Assembly (NCBI RefSeq): GCF_026000115.1
Contig: NZ_AP026867.1
Location: 6,053,001-6,117,000, forward strand
From: Aureispira anguillae
Lineage (GTDB): Bacteria > Bacteroidota > Bacteroidia > Chitinophagales > Saprospiraceae
Reading direction: 5' to 3'
Length of the DNA stretch: 64,000 nucleotides
The notes below the pieces were generated by a model. It did no database searches. It was not told the DNA's origin and saw only the letters and a program-made list of their open reading frames with translations. This document shows positions 15,800-25,904 of this stretch, one piece after another. How positions within the stretch are numbered: the first letter of the stretch is position 1; the number at the start of each line of letters is the position of its first letter. A program made the translations under genes and the position numbers.

Positions 15800-17620
15800 T
15801 TATTTAAAGACATAAGTAAATCCTCCATAAAATCGCCGACCAACGGTTGAGTTCCAGAACAAGCCGCCATCAAAATCTCGGTCAAAGGGTCTATCATGAC
15901 CTATATAGGGCAGCTCTTGAATAGAATTTAGCACATTATCGACTCCAACATAAAAGACAAAATTTTTCCATTTATTTTTTCCTCGAACCCAAGCATAAAA
16001 TGGAAATTCTACCTTCAAATCCCAACGATAAACATCTGATGATTCAAGTGGGTACAGTGGATTAGGAGCAGTAGCTATCTTAGGGGCTACATTGGGCAAC
16101 CGCTGAGGGCCATACCAATGTAATTGGCTTGTAATGTCACAAATGTACCTTCCTCTAATTCTCATTCTATAATCAAATGCCAGTAAGATACTATGCATTG
16201 AGTACAAAGGCTCTCTACGATAAATATTGTTGATGGTAGAATGGATAAAATCCAAACGATAATCTATATTCAATCCCATTTGAGGTCTAGCCAATCTAAT
16301 TTGTCCATCTAGTTCAAACGATATTTTTTCAGCCCTTCCATCCAAATTATAAAAAGAAATTTTATAGGCATCCTGATCCATGTCCATAATTACCTTGTTT
16401 TGGTAAATGGTATGGTAGAACTGCAAATTCATAGAGGTATAAAAGTCCCAACCTAAACGCAACCAAGTTCCATAATTAACAGAAGCGCCATAATACCACG
16501 CCCTTTCGGGAACTAAAGGTGATTTTAACTCAATCGTTCTATTGCTTACTAAAAAGGCAGCACTTTCACTCAAAATATTGGCGTATCTCATTCCTGAGCC
16601 TCCAAATACATTGGCACTCAATGATTTTAAAATAGTAGCATCAAATTTTAAATGAGGGATAAAAATCCATTTTGCTAAATTGTGATAAGCAATATTAATT
16701 CTTGTCGATAGTTTAAATTTTTTACCAAAATACGTTTCATAGCCCATATAGCCCCCACCAAAAGATTCTTTTCGTTCTAATTTTAGGCTATCAAACTGCT
16801 CTCTGATGGTCTGGTATTTATAATTGAGACCAAACAAAAATAAGTCAAAGCCATTCTCTAATCGGTAGCTATATTGTGCTTTGGTATTCACACTCCACTC
16901 TTTGCCCTTATACTGGCGCAAACCATAATAATTATCTTGACTATGATCTACTACCCTAAAATTAATCAAGAACATATCTTTGCTTCGAGTGGCCACAAAA
17001 TTGGAAGATTCTCCAACCAAATGCGTTATTCCTCCCCCATTTCCATAGGCGTTTTTTGTTAAAAAATCCGTTGTTTTATCAAAGCTCATTTGCCCTCCTT
17101 GGGTTTCCATTCCCAAAAGACAAATCGTATTAATAGAAGTAAATTTTTTGAGCGATATGGTCCAAGAATTGTGCAAAAATATTCGTTTTTTGAGTGGTAT
17201 ATCCAAATAGCCATCTTGATTCCAGTCGTTCTTTTGGTTGCCCCAATGAGCATTAACGCTCAATTGCCCTGACACCTTTTTGAATTCCATATTTCCTCTA
17301 AAACTTAGATCTAGTTCACCCAAATTTGCGCCTTTAAAATCCACTAAAAAAGAATTTTCTCTTAAGGGTTCAAATTTTGGTTCAACTGCACCAAAAAGCC
17401 CTTGAATATCTTCTAAAGCATTGGTTCGCTGGTATTCTCGAATCCAGTTGGCAGGAATATTTCTAAAAACAATAAATTTCCCCAACCCCGTTTCATTAAA
17501 CAACTGAGTACGCTGTACACTACGCCCCAAATAATACTGTATATAGACATCTTCGCCCAAAGATTGTGCGCTGCTAAGATGGCTGATTAATACGAATAAA
17601 AATAACAATAAGTGTCTCAT
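15800..17620 (-). CDS. Outer-membrane beta-barrel protein, TonB-dependent-receptor-like but without a clear plug
   Basis: This 606-residue protein has a signal peptide (about 1-18, ending S-S-A-Q). From about residue 100 to the C-terminus it shows alternating amphipathic strands rich in Tyr, Phe and Trp, ending F-Y-G-G-F-T-Y-V-F-K with the final aromatic pattern of outer-membrane barrels. The V-G-V-D-N-V-L-N and D-R-D-F-D-G-G-L-F-W-N-S-T-V-G-R-R-F-Y-G-G stretch matches the last strands of TonB-dependent receptors. No TonB box, carboxypeptidase-regulatory domain or full plug was found, and 606 residues is short for that family. It lies 67 bp downstream of the alpha-2-macroglobulin gene on the same strand and probably shares its transcript. 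A role as its outer-membrane partner is inference. Confidence 0.75.
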   Translation of the reverse strand: MRHLLLFLFVLISHLSSAQSLGEDVYIQYYLGRSVQRTQLFNETGLGKFIVFRNIPANWIREYQRTNALEDIQGLFGAVEPKFEPLRENSFLVDFKGANLGELDLSFRGNMEFKKVSGQLSVNAHWGNQKNDWNQDGYLDIPLKKRIFLHNSWTISLKKFTSINTICLLGMETQGGQMSFDKTTDFLTKNAYGNGGGITHLVGESSNFVATRSKDMFLINFRVVDHSQDNYYGLRQYKGKEWSVNTKAQYSYRLENGFDLFLFGLNYKYQTIREQFDSLKLERKESFGGGYMGYETYFGKKFKLSTRINIAYHNLAKWIFIPHLKFDATILKSLSANVFGGSGMRYANILSESAAFLVSNRTIELKSPLVPERAWYYGASVNYGTWLRLGWDFYTSMNLQFYHTIYQNKVIMDMDQDAYKISFYNLDGRAEKISFELDGQIRLARPQMGLNIDYRLDFIHSTINNIYRREPLYSMHSILLAFDYRMRIRGRYICDITSQLHWYGPQRLPNVAPKIATAPNPLYPLESSDVYRWDLKVEFPFYAWVRGKNKWKNFVFYVGVDNVLNSIQELPYIGHDRPFDRDFDGGLFWNSTVGRRFYGGFTYVFK

Positions 17621-17687
17621 GTGGTGGTTTTGATGGCTAGGGTGGTGTGTGTAATAATATTGCTGAATAGGACTGCCTTACAAGGGT

Positions 17688-20600
17688 TTAAAATGGCTGA
17701 ATGTCTACTTGAATAGCAGCTCCTTTTGACCAATATTTATGCTCATCGCCATAATACAAATAAGCTGAATTAGCAGGAGCGGTATAACTCCCAGGTACCT
17801 CCGTTTTTAAATCTAAGGAAAGTTTTTTCTGTTCTTTAGCTTCCATTCCTCTATAATACAATATCAGATAATTATCTTTTAATTCATAAAAAGCAAAGGC
17901 TTCCTTTTCTTGTAAATTTTTTAACTGCCAAGGTTGCAGTGATAAGCCCGCAGGAATACCTACAATCGCCATTGTTGAAGGGAGATTTTTATCCCATTTA
18001 TTTTCCAAACTTAATTCTAAACGAATGGTTTCACCTATATGGGCTTTATCATTATTAAGCTGGCAATGCAATACAAGAGGGCAAGCAACGTGGCTTTGAG
18101 GTGTCCGAGCCGTCCAATTAACATCCAAACTATAAGGCAATGCCTTAGTCGTTCCTTCATATTTTAGGGTAACAATGTTTTGCCCTTCTACAAAAGAATG
18201 GTGAAGATCCTTTATCTTAATTTTTACAGGATCGCTCTTTTTATACGCTACGTTTTTAACCACTTTGTTATTAACCAGCACAACCAAATTGCCATCTTCT
18301 CTTCCTTTTCCTACTGATTTAGCGTAAGTACTTAACGTTTTTAAGACCATAACCGTAGACTGAGTAGAGCCAAAACGCCCATTTTGTCGTTTGCTTAATA
18401 AATGTTTGATTATACGAACCAATAGATTTTCATTGCGTTGATTCGATCTCATCATGGCCAAAGCCGCAAAAGACAAGGTTTCTAAATTTAAGGCATTTCC
18501 ATACGAGTAAGTCACCGTAGATTCTGCTTTGACCTGTTCTATTCCAACCTTTCTAATCATCGTTTGAATGGTAGCCAATAAGTCCTCGCCTCTTTCTTGA
18601 TCACCAACATTAAAATGAGTCAAAGCAGCCAAACTCATGCGATATAAATCCTCGCTCTCAATCGCTTCTTCTGTCATTGCTTCAATTTCTTTGTATAAAT
18701 CAAACGTTCCGACTTCTGACAAAGCCCAAGTGATATAAGCATTAAACAAAGCTGTTTTGTTGCCACTAAAGCCGTATTTGCCTACATTTTGTTCAAAACC
18801 ACCTTTGCCATCCCTTCGGCTCAACAAATAAGTTTTGGTGCGCTCTACCATAGCAGGATCTACTTGATCATAAACAGCTTGCATATCGTGAAACTGTACC
18901 AGTCCATAAGCCGTTAAACCTTCATGAGCAGGCGCACGCCCATACCACTCAAAACCGCCATTTTTAATTTCATAAGCAGTGAGCTTGGCATAACCATCTT
19001 TAAGATAGTTCAACGCTTTTTGACGTACACCAGCTTTTAAATCACCCATTTGTTCCATTAAATCTAAGGCTAAAATATTGGGGTAATTACTAGAAGATAC
19101 CTGCTCAAAACAACCACTTGGTGAATTTAGAATGCTTTCCACTCCATCTATTAAGCCATCTAATATATTGGGATAAATAGATAACTCCGATTCCATAGAC
19201 CCTTTGTACGCATCTTGGATAATAAATGTATCTGTTTGCTCCAACTCCTGTCCTGCTATAGCAAAATTTACAGGAAAGCCCTTAGAAATGGTATAAACGG
19301 ATGTTTCTACCCAATCACTAAGCTGTAGGGCTTCAAATCCAACAGCAAAAACGCCTTCTCCCTTTTCAAAAGCCACTTGATATTCCAAGTACAACACCCG
19401 ATGACTATCTACAGGAATAGTTACTTGTGAGGGATAAGTTTTCAGTTGCGTTAACCAAGCAGGATTTTCAACCTTAAAATCTCCAGTTAATTCTTTTGAG
19501 CTATTGTTTTTGAGTACAACAGGAATACGAATGGTATCGCCAAAACTTAATACTGTAGGAAGCTTAGTCGTAATACTAAATGGTAAATCAACAGCATAAG
19601 TATGTTCTTTATGTCCCAGTTCTCCTTGGGCTGTATTTCCCTCTAAAATAGCTCTAAACGTAGTGATCTCATCCGAATTGTAATAAACAACTGAAGCTTT
19701 CCCCTTTTCATTGGTCACAATATTAGGATTCCAATAAATTGTTTTTCTAAAATCACTGCGTCGAGTTGGAGTTTGCTGCTGGCTGTAGTTAGGTTCATAG
19801 AACTGCTGAACAATGGCATAATCGACCTTTTGGGGTTCAATTTGTTCTAAATACAAACTTGCTATTTTAAATTGCTCTACTTTAGAATTAACATTGTAAC
19901 GATTAGAAATGGTATAATGATTGGTTGATTCTATCCCTGCCTGTACCCTAATTTCATTAGCACTTAGCTGTTTTCTTCCCTGTACTTCTCTTTCATTAGA
20001 CAATCTTAAATCTCCACGCTCGGCCAAATCTTTAAGGTGTTCTATATAGTCTTCATCCGTCATTCCATTGGGCTGTATAGGAAAATTTGCATCTAACAGT
20101 ACTTCTCCCTCTAAGTCTGATAAACTTGCTGATTTTCTTGTACTTTTATAATCTTCTAAAACTAGTTTCTCCCCATCTTCGTATACAATCTCAACTCTAT
20201 TTCTATTGGAATCCATTACAATTGGTCTTGCTATTTCCTTCTTCTGTTTAATTTTTGTATCCAACTCATAAGCCAGCAATTGATCGTCCAACATTCCATA
20301 TTCATTCGCCATATACACCTCCAAAAACAAGGTTGCTTTATTGGTAATTTCTACCTTAGGAATCACTAATTGTTGCTTTCCAATAAAGATAACCTCCACC
20401 GTATAAAATCCTGCTTTGAGAGCAGGTACACTAAAACTTCCATCAGAATTAGATAAGGTGCTTGCAACAACCTTTTCATTCTGTTTTAAAAGGATGGTTG
20501 CAGCACCCAAAGCCGTTCCCATATTGGATTTATCCATACAAACCCCTTCTAGGCTATTGTTTTTATTTTTTGCCTGATAAGCTGCAAAATAAGTCGTTTC

Positions 20601-22505
20601 ATATTTGTCAACATAATGATTAATTCGATTACTTTTTATCCCACTTTTGGAATATTGATAAATGGGAACAGCATGATACTCGCCGTGGTAGTTGGCACAT
20701 AGATAAGCAGGAAACTTAACGGCTATATTTTCAAATTTAAAGAAACCATTGTCATCCGTTTGAACTGTGGCCAAGGCCTTTTTCTTGGTATAACGAGCCT
20801 GTCCTTCGGCCAAAAATATGGTTTGATTTTTGGCTAATTGATCCCCAATTTTTAGATAGCCTGCTATTTCTTGGGCGTTTACTTTGTAATTTATAGGAAG
20901 TATATTTCCTGCTAATATTTCCTGCCAATCAAAACGTCTCCAGCCATGTGTCAAGAGGACATAATCTAAGGCTTCATCAGCTTTTTCTTCCTTGGGATCA
21001 AAATAAAAGCTAGGTTCATAAATATCCCCTTTTAGCCCTGAACTCATCAATAAATAAGATAATATATTATCTTGCTTATCATCAGCAAAACTATGTTGCT
21101 TGTCATCTACTATAGCCATAGAAAAACATCCAGCAACCCCCTTTCCACTTTCATCTTGCACAATAATGTCCATCTTTACCTTTTCTCTAGGCGTATATTT
21201 TTCTTTATTGGTCCGAATATCAATATTTAGTTTTCGATGTTTATTAACAAAAACTAGGCGCTCTGCATGCACCTGCCGCAACGTATCTAATACGGTCAAT
21301 TGAAGGATTCCTATTGGTAAATCCTGAGTTGGAATTCGTAAACTATTAGCTCCTTTTTTTGCCTGAAATTCCTTTGTATAAATGAGTTTTCCATGTTGCT
21401 GCGCCAAAATAATGACGCTCTGCTCAACAGGATTATAGATGTCAATCGATAGCTGATCCCTTTCCTGTTTTTTGACATAAATTCCCAATTTATGCTTATC
21501 TACTTTAGGCAGGTTCCAACGTTGATTGATTCCTGTAGGTTTAATTACTCTTAATTGATACTGCTCTCCTTTTTGGGGAGTTAATTCAAAAGCCCCCATT
21601 CCTTGATGAAATGTCTCAAAATGGCTAATTACCTTACCCTGCCGATCTACAACCTCAGCTTCAATATCAGCAGGTTGGCCAAATTCATTGAGCACTTTAA
21701 TAGCGATTCGATTGATCTGATTGGCAATCATATTTCCTCCTTCTGGCAATATTTGAAGATCCAGATTATGCAATACAATTGGAGCAGATCGAGCAATAGA
21801 TTCTATGAGCCCATCGTTTTCAATTTGGATATTAACTAGATTATCGTTTGTTAAGAGTTTTTTGGGCAATTCATAAGAAATCAAAGCCAAGCCATTATCA
21901 TTAGTTGTTGCCTTTTTTACGACGAGTAGCTTTCCTCCTAGTTGTACCGTATAGCTTAGCGTTTTATTGGCGAGCGGTAGATTGTCCTTTGTTCTAGCTT
22001 CAAATGTAGCCATAACTTGATCTCCTGCTCCATATGCTTCTCGCTCAAAATCTAATTTCATTAATAACTTTGGAGCAGAGATGTTTTGTACGGTCAATTT
22101 TTTTTCAAAGTAATGACTTTTATCAAAGTTCTGCATCCAATAACTATAAACTCTTAAGGTATAAACACCTCCCAAATCATTGGTTGTTAGCTTAAAATGT
22201 CCTTTTCCATAGCCATTTTCATTTTTTAAGGTTAATTTATGAAGTAAGGCACCTTTGGGATTATATAGCTCAGCATAAAGCGCCTCACTTCTAGCGCTTG
22301 GGCTGTTTTCGGCATTGGTTACAAAAACATTAAACCAAATATTATCACCAGGTTTATAAAAAGTTCGATCAGTTTGCACATAAACCTTTTCTTCTACCTG
22401 CTTTTTATTATAATTCGTATAATCTTGACGTATCGCCTCTAAATGTTGGGCATGAAGTACAAAACATTGAATCAAGCCCAAACAACAAAGTATAAATTGT
22501 TTCAT
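17688..22505 (-). CDS. Alpha-2-macroglobulin family protein with thioester motif
   Basis: The 1605-residue protein has a signal peptide (1-19). Macroglobulin-like beta-domains follow, with the MG2 pattern Y-V-Q-T-D-R-T-F-Y-K-P-G-D near residue 42. An inserted carboxypeptidase-regulatory-like domain lies at about 655-735. The central A2M region is marked by R-S-D-F-R-K-T-I-Y-W-N-P. The thioester site is Cys1132-Phe-Glu-Gln1135 in P-S-G-C-F-E-Q and is followed by the alpha/alpha-toroid thioester domain. The Cys and Gln needed for the thioester are present, so it can in principle trap attacking proteases covalently. No lipobox is seen, so it is periplasmic or exported rather than a YfhM-type lipoprotein. 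The barrel gene follows in the same direction. In other bacteria A2M is usually next to pbpC, which is absent here. Confidence 0.9.
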   Translation of the reverse strand: MKQFILCCLGLIQCFVLHAQHLEAIRQDYTNYNKKQVEEKVYVQTDRTFYKPGDNIWFNVFVTNAENSPSARSEALYAELYNPKGALLHKLTLKNENGYGKGHFKLTTNDLGGVYTLRVYSYWMQNFDKSHYFEKKLTVQNISAPKLLMKLDFEREAYGAGDQVMATFEARTKDNLPLANKTLSYTVQLGGKLLVVKKATTNDNGLALISYELPKKLLTNDNLVNIQIENDGLIESIARSAPIVLHNLDLQILPEGGNMIANQINRIAIKVLNEFGQPADIEAEVVDRQGKVISHFETFHQGMGAFELTPQKGEQYQLRVIKPTGINQRWNLPKVDKHKLGIYVKKQERDQLSIDIYNPVEQSVIILAQQHGKLIYTKEFQAKKGANSLRIPTQDLPIGILQLTVLDTLRQVHAERLVFVNKHRKLNIDIRTNKEKYTPREKVKMDIIVQDESGKGVAGCFSMAIVDDKQHSFADDKQDNILSYLLMSSGLKGDIYEPSFYFDPKEEKADEALDYVLLTHGWRRFDWQEILAGNILPINYKVNAQEIAGYLKIGDQLAKNQTIFLAEGQARYTKKKALATVQTDDNGFFKFENIAVKFPAYLCANYHGEYHAVPIYQYSKSGIKSNRINHYVDKYETTYFAAYQAKNKNNSLEGVCMDKSNMGTALGAATILLKQNEKVVASTLSNSDGSFSVPALKAGFYTVEVIFIGKQQLVIPKVEITNKATLFLEVYMANEYGMLDDQLLAYELDTKIKQKKEIARPIVMDSNRNRVEIVYEDGEKLVLEDYKSTRKSASLSDLEGEVLLDANFPIQPNGMTDEDYIEHLKDLAERGDLRLSNEREVQGRKQLSANEIRVQAGIESTNHYTISNRYNVNSKVEQFKIASLYLEQIEPQKVDYAIVQQFYEPNYSQQQTPTRRSDFRKTIYWNPNIVTNEKGKASVVYYNSDEITTFRAILEGNTAQGELGHKEHTYAVDLPFSITTKLPTVLSFGDTIRIPVVLKNNSSKELTGDFKVENPAWLTQLKTYPSQVTIPVDSHRVLYLEYQVAFEKGEGVFAVGFEALQLSDWVETSVYTISKGFPVNFAIAGQELEQTDTFIIQDAYKGSMESELSIYPNILDGLIDGVESILNSPSGCFEQVSSSNYPNILALDLMEQMGDLKAGVRQKALNYLKDGYAKLTAYEIKNGGFEWYGRAPAHEGLTAYGLVQFHDMQAVYDQVDPAMVERTKTYLLSRRDGKGGFEQNVGKYGFSGNKTALFNAYITWALSEVGTFDLYKEIEAMTEEAIESEDLYRMSLAALTHFNVGDQERGEDLLATIQTMIRKVGIEQVKAESTVTYSYGNALNLETLSFAALAMMRSNQRNENLLVRIIKHLLSKRQNGRFGSTQSTVMVLKTLSTYAKSVGKGREDGNLVVLVNNKVVKNVAYKKSDPVKIKIKDLHHSFVEGQNIVTLKYEGTTKALPYSLDVNWTARTPQSHVACPLVLHCQLNNDKAHIGETIRLELSLENKWDKNLPSTMAIVGIPAGLSLQPWQLKNLQEKEAFAFYELKDNYLILYYRGMEAKEQKKLSLDLKTEVPGSYTAPANSAYLYYGDEHKYWSKGAAIQVDIQPF

Positions 22506-22606
22506 TTTTTTGTTTTTTATTCTTCAACTTATTGAAGTTGTTTAAAAATGTTGTTGATTTTCGAGATCAAAGCTAGTAGTTATCGGGCAAAGCTCGTTTT
22601 TTGTTT

Positions 22607-22623
22607 CGTAGCTGGAAGCTACG
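22607..22623. repeat. Short perfect palindrome in the 22.5-23.5 kb gap
   Basis: CGTAGCT and AGCTACG flank GGA. It lies in a locally GC-richer, repeat-like stretch (about 22560-22760) and may be part of a dispersed repeat element. Confidence 0.4.
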
Positions 22624-22699
22624 GGCTAAAAATAGCTGCCGATCCGATGGCTGCTATGGTTGGATCGCAGGTGTTAAGATCATTTTTAAACAACTTCAT

Positions 22700-22822
22700 T
22701 AGACATTATCACGAACTGCGCAGCACTCATAAAATAATAGAGTTGTATCGTCGAAAAAGCAAGATTTTTTTGTAAGCATACCATTTCATTATTTCATGAC
22801 CTTCGTTTCGTGATAATGTCTA
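22700..22822. repeat. 16-bp inverted repeat enclosing 91 bp
   Basis: TAGACATTATCACGAA (22700-22715) and its perfect complement (22807-22822) bracket a 91-bp segment without a gene. This looks like a small non-autonomous element or repeat-unit boundary. No target-site duplication was seen. Confidence 0.5.
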
Positions 22823-23119
22823 TTAATAAGATGCCCTTTTTTATAAGAGTGGCGTACTAATAGAGCTATTAAGCAATTAATAATCTTGTTTTTATTAGAC
22901 TGCAAATTATTCTAATTTGGAGTGCATAAATCCAATTATTAATTTTTTTTTTTACAAAAAACAAAAAAAAATCAAGCCCCCAAAGACTTAATATTCTTCT
23001 CCTAAAGAATCACCAAAGTTACCTATCTCAAAGCATTGCCCCCTAAGAACACCTCTCCAAAAAACTACAAACCAACTGGTTAGATAATTTCCCAAGCGTT
23101 ACTTCAAAGTTACAACTTC

Positions 23120-23150
23120 TTGCTTTTTAAATATATATAAACTATATTTG
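23120..23150 (+). promoter_or_regulatory. Possible promoter upstream of the fibre operon
   Basis: TTG (23120-23122), 20 bp and TATATTTG (23143-23150) fit the TTG / TAnnTTTG pattern. It lies 375 bp upstream of the fibre gene start, so the leader would be long. The assignment is tentative. Confidence 0.3.
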
Positions 23151-23525
23151 AATACATCTAAAAAAACGTAATAACACTAATTACTATATTTCTCTTTATG
23201 CTATCACAAAAAACATAAATAAAGAGATTGGCATTTGTATGTCCCAAATAACCTTTTTGTTAACCTCATCCCCAAATATGATGCAATTAATATGAAGAAC
23301 TAATTTGAGTAATACAGAATACCCCAATTATATCGTAATAAACTTAATTTTATAGAGATCACAACTTGCTATAAAACTTATTTGTCATGCCCATTTGATA
23401 GATAGGTCTTATCCCTCGTATTGGTCTAAAACACTTCTATTACTTTTTATGCGATTGATTCATTTTATAAACTAAAGTTGTTTAAGCAACTTCCAATTAA
23501 CCTAATTAAATAGAATTATAAAATA

Positions 23526-25898
23526 ATGAAACAATTAATTTTTATTCCCGTATTATTAATCCTTTTTCCTATATTTATCTATGCTCAAAATGTAGGCATT
23601 AGCGCAGATGACTCTAATCCCGATCCATCTGCTATTTTAGATGTTAAATCACAAGACAAAGGAATTCTGATTCCTCGAATTGCATTAAAAGGGGCTACTG
23701 ATGTTTCAACCATTCAGAATCCTGCAACGAGTTTATTAGTTTATAACACTGAGACGGTTGAAGACCTTGTTCCTGGTTTTTATTACTTTGATGGCAGGCT
23801 CTGGGTTCCCATCAACAAAGCCAACAGCAAAGATTTAGCCCTAACAGATCAGCAGTTAGCCTTCTTGAAAGCTGGAAGTATGCCGCCTCTAGAAAAAGAT
23901 GCTGGAGAACGAGTGCTAACAACAGATGGTGCTGGTGGTTTTACTTGGGCTAGTGTCGCTGCTCCTGTTTCGCCTATTTATTGGTCTGAAAATGGAAATG
24001 TAGGAACAAATTCTGCTATCAATTTTGTGGGTACAACAGATAACCAAGCATTGAGTTTTCGTACCAATAACAATACACGTGCACGACTTACTCTACAAGG
24101 GCAACTAGAACTTTTTACCCCCAGCAACTCTGTATTTGTTGGTCCAGCAGTCGGTAATACGAATACTGGTTTCCAAAATACTGCCATTGGTTATAGAACA
24201 TTTTTTAACAATACTACTGGACGATATAATAATGCGAATGGAGCTTATGCTCTTTACAACAATACCTCTGGAGCCTTCAACAATGCAAGTGGAGCCTATA
24301 CTTTGTATAGAAATACGACAGGAAGTAATAATAATGCCACAGGATATAGAGCACTTTTTTCTAACACAACGGGCTCTTTAAATACTGCCCACGGTTATTA
24401 TGCGCTTTATAGAAATACGACAGGACGTTTTAACAGTGCCAACGGAGCTTATGCTCTTTTTAATAATACTACTGCAACGAATAATAGCGCTCATGGTTAT
24501 CGATCGCTCTACACCAATACTACTGGAATAAACAATACTGCAACAGGGGCTTATGCGCTTCAATTTAATACTACAGGGGGCAATAATAGTGCCCATGGTA
24601 TCTATGCCTTGAGCAGAAATACTACAGGAGCTAATAATAGTGCTCATGGTGCCCATTCACTTGTTGCGAATACAACGGGTACAGAAAATAATGCAACTGG
24701 ATACAGAGCACTTAATAACAATACAACTGGAGGATATAATAATGCAACGGGGGCCAATGCACTCTATTCCAACACGACAGGAAGTTACAATAATGCCAAT
24801 GGCTATCAAACGCTTTATTCTAATACAACAGGACGGTTAAATAATGCAGCTGGATATAGAGCATTATATAGAAATACAACAGCATTGTATAACAATGCTA
24901 CAGGTGCTTATGCACTCTATGTCAATACAACAGGGAGTTATAACAATGCAACGGGTTCTTTTGCCCTATATTCTAACTCAACAGGAACGCTAAATAATGC
25001 AACTGGATATAGAGCGCTATTCTATAATAGCACAGGTTCTTATAATAATGCAACGGGTACTTATGCACTCTATAGAAATACCACAGGGCGCTTTAATAGT
25101 GCTGCGGGATATTCAGCACTTTATAATAATACTTCTGCTTATTATAATACAGCCAAAGGAGGGTATGCTCTTTATAGAAATACAACTGGGCAACAAAATA
25201 CAACTGCTGGCTATCAATCTCTTTATAATAATACCACAGGAAGATGCAATACAGCTTTAGGCTATAGAGCATTTTTTAATGGATCTACCTTCACAAACTC
25301 TACGGCCTTAGGTTGCAATACCAATATTACAGCATCTAATCAAATTCGTTTGGGGAGTAATACAGTCACTAGTATTGGTGGTTTTGCGAATTGGACCAAT
25401 GTATCCGATGGGCGTTTTAAAACCAATGTAAAAGAAGAGGTGGCTGGTTTAGATTTCATCAAGCAGTTGCGCCCTGTTACTTACAATTTGGATATGGAGG
25501 CTATTGCCCAATTCAACAACATTCCTGATAGCATGCGCTTAAGAGCTGTTGAAGCGTTAAAAGCTAAAGAAGTCCAAACTGGATTTATTGCACAGGAGGT
25601 AGAAACTGCTGCTAAAAAGGTAGGGTACCAATTTAGTGGTATTGATGCTCCTAAAAATGGAAATGACCATTATGGGTTGCGTTATGCTGAATTTACGGTT
25701 CCTCTAGTAAAAGCAGTTCAAGAATTGTCTGAAGAACTTGAAGATACTCGCCAGCAAAACAAGCAGTTGGCTGCTCAAAACAAAAAGATGGAAGCAGAAA
25801 TTGTTAAGTTAAAGGAGATAGAAAACAAACAAAAAGCAATGGAAGCAGAATTGACAGCAATCAAGGCTTTATTAAAAGCTACTTCAGCATCTAAATAA
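23526..25898 (+). CDS. Trimeric-fibre-like surface protein with 21 head repeats and peptidase S74 chaperone domain
   Basis: The 790-residue protein has a signal peptide (about 1-20). Next comes an N-terminal module common in Bacteroidota (V-G-I-x6-D-P-S-A-I-L-D-V-x-S-x-D-K-G-[IL]-L-I-P-R). Residues 222-578 are 21 tandem 17-residue repeats of the type G-[YA]-x-A-L-Y-x-N-T-T-G-x-x-N-N-A-T, comparable to YadA-head-like beta-roll repeats of tail fibres. The C-terminal part (about 620-720) is a peptidase S74 intramolecular chaperone domain, with S627-D628-G-R-F-K as the usual self-cleavage and start motif, L-R-P-V-x-Y-x-L and G-F-I-A-Q-E-V. A coiled coil of about 60 residues ends the chain. Such proteins fold as trimers and the chaperone may cleave itself. 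A surface adhesin or fibre is likely. The next gene starts 6 bp downstream. Confidence 0.85.
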   Translation: MKQLIFIPVLLILFPIFIYAQNVGISADDSNPDPSAILDVKSQDKGILIPRIALKGATDVSTIQNPATSLLVYNTETVEDLVPGFYYFDGRLWVPINKANSKDLALTDQQLAFLKAGSMPPLEKDAGERVLTTDGAGGFTWASVAAPVSPIYWSENGNVGTNSAINFVGTTDNQALSFRTNNNTRARLTLQGQLELFTPSNSVFVGPAVGNTNTGFQNTAIGYRTFFNNTTGRYNNANGAYALYNNTSGAFNNASGAYTLYRNTTGSNNNATGYRALFSNTTGSLNTAHGYYALYRNTTGRFNSANGAYALFNNTTATNNSAHGYRSLYTNTTGINNTATGAYALQFNTTGGNNSAHGIYALSRNTTGANNSAHGAHSLVANTTGTENNATGYRALNNNTTGGYNNATGANALYSNTTGSYNNANGYQTLYSNTTGRLNNAAGYRALYRNTTALYNNATGAYALYVNTTGSYNNATGSFALYSNSTGTLNNATGYRALFYNSTGSYNNATGTYALYRNTTGRFNSAAGYSALYNNTSAYYNTAKGGYALYRNTTGQQNTTAGYQSLYNNTTGRCNTALGYRAFFNGSTFTNSTALGCNTNITASNQIRLGSNTVTSIGGFANWTNVSDGRFKTNVKEEVAGLDFIKQLRPVTYNLDMEAIAQFNNIPDSMRLRAVEALKAKEVQTGFIAQEVETAAKKVGYQFSGIDAPKNGNDHYGLRYAEFTVPLVKAVQELSEELEDTRQQNKQLAAQNKKMEAEIVKLKEIENKQKAMEAELTAIKALLKATSASK
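24189..25259 (+). repeat. 21 tandem 51-bp coding repeats in the fibre gene
   Basis: Each unit encodes 17 residues with invariant G1, mostly A-L-Y at 4-6, N-T-T-G at 8-11 and N-x-A at 14-16. A partial unit (G-Y-R-A-F-F-N-G) starts at 25260. The DNA copies differ at many third positions, so the array is old rather than freshly expanded. Confidence 0.9.
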
Positions 25899-25904
25899 GA
25901 CTTC

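Larger units (their letters stand above)
22506..23525. other. Intergenic region of about 1 kb between divergent genes
   Basis: It starts with a small palindrome (CAACTT-ATTG-AAGTTG, 22525-22540) in the leader of the A2M gene. A repeat-like stretch follows (22560-22822), then about 700 bp of AT-rich DNA that should contain the promoter of the fibre gene. No reading frame here has a credible protein, and no known RNA was recognised. Confidence 0.6.

Noticed and set aside
22548-22775. Plus-strand frame of 75 codons
   Set aside because: It lies inside the repeat-like stretch with the inverted repeats, and the translation has no domain or signal.
24189-25259. Regular 51-bp repeats that could be taken for a CRISPR array
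   Set aside because: The units are in-frame coding repeats without unique spacers and continue into the chaperone domain.
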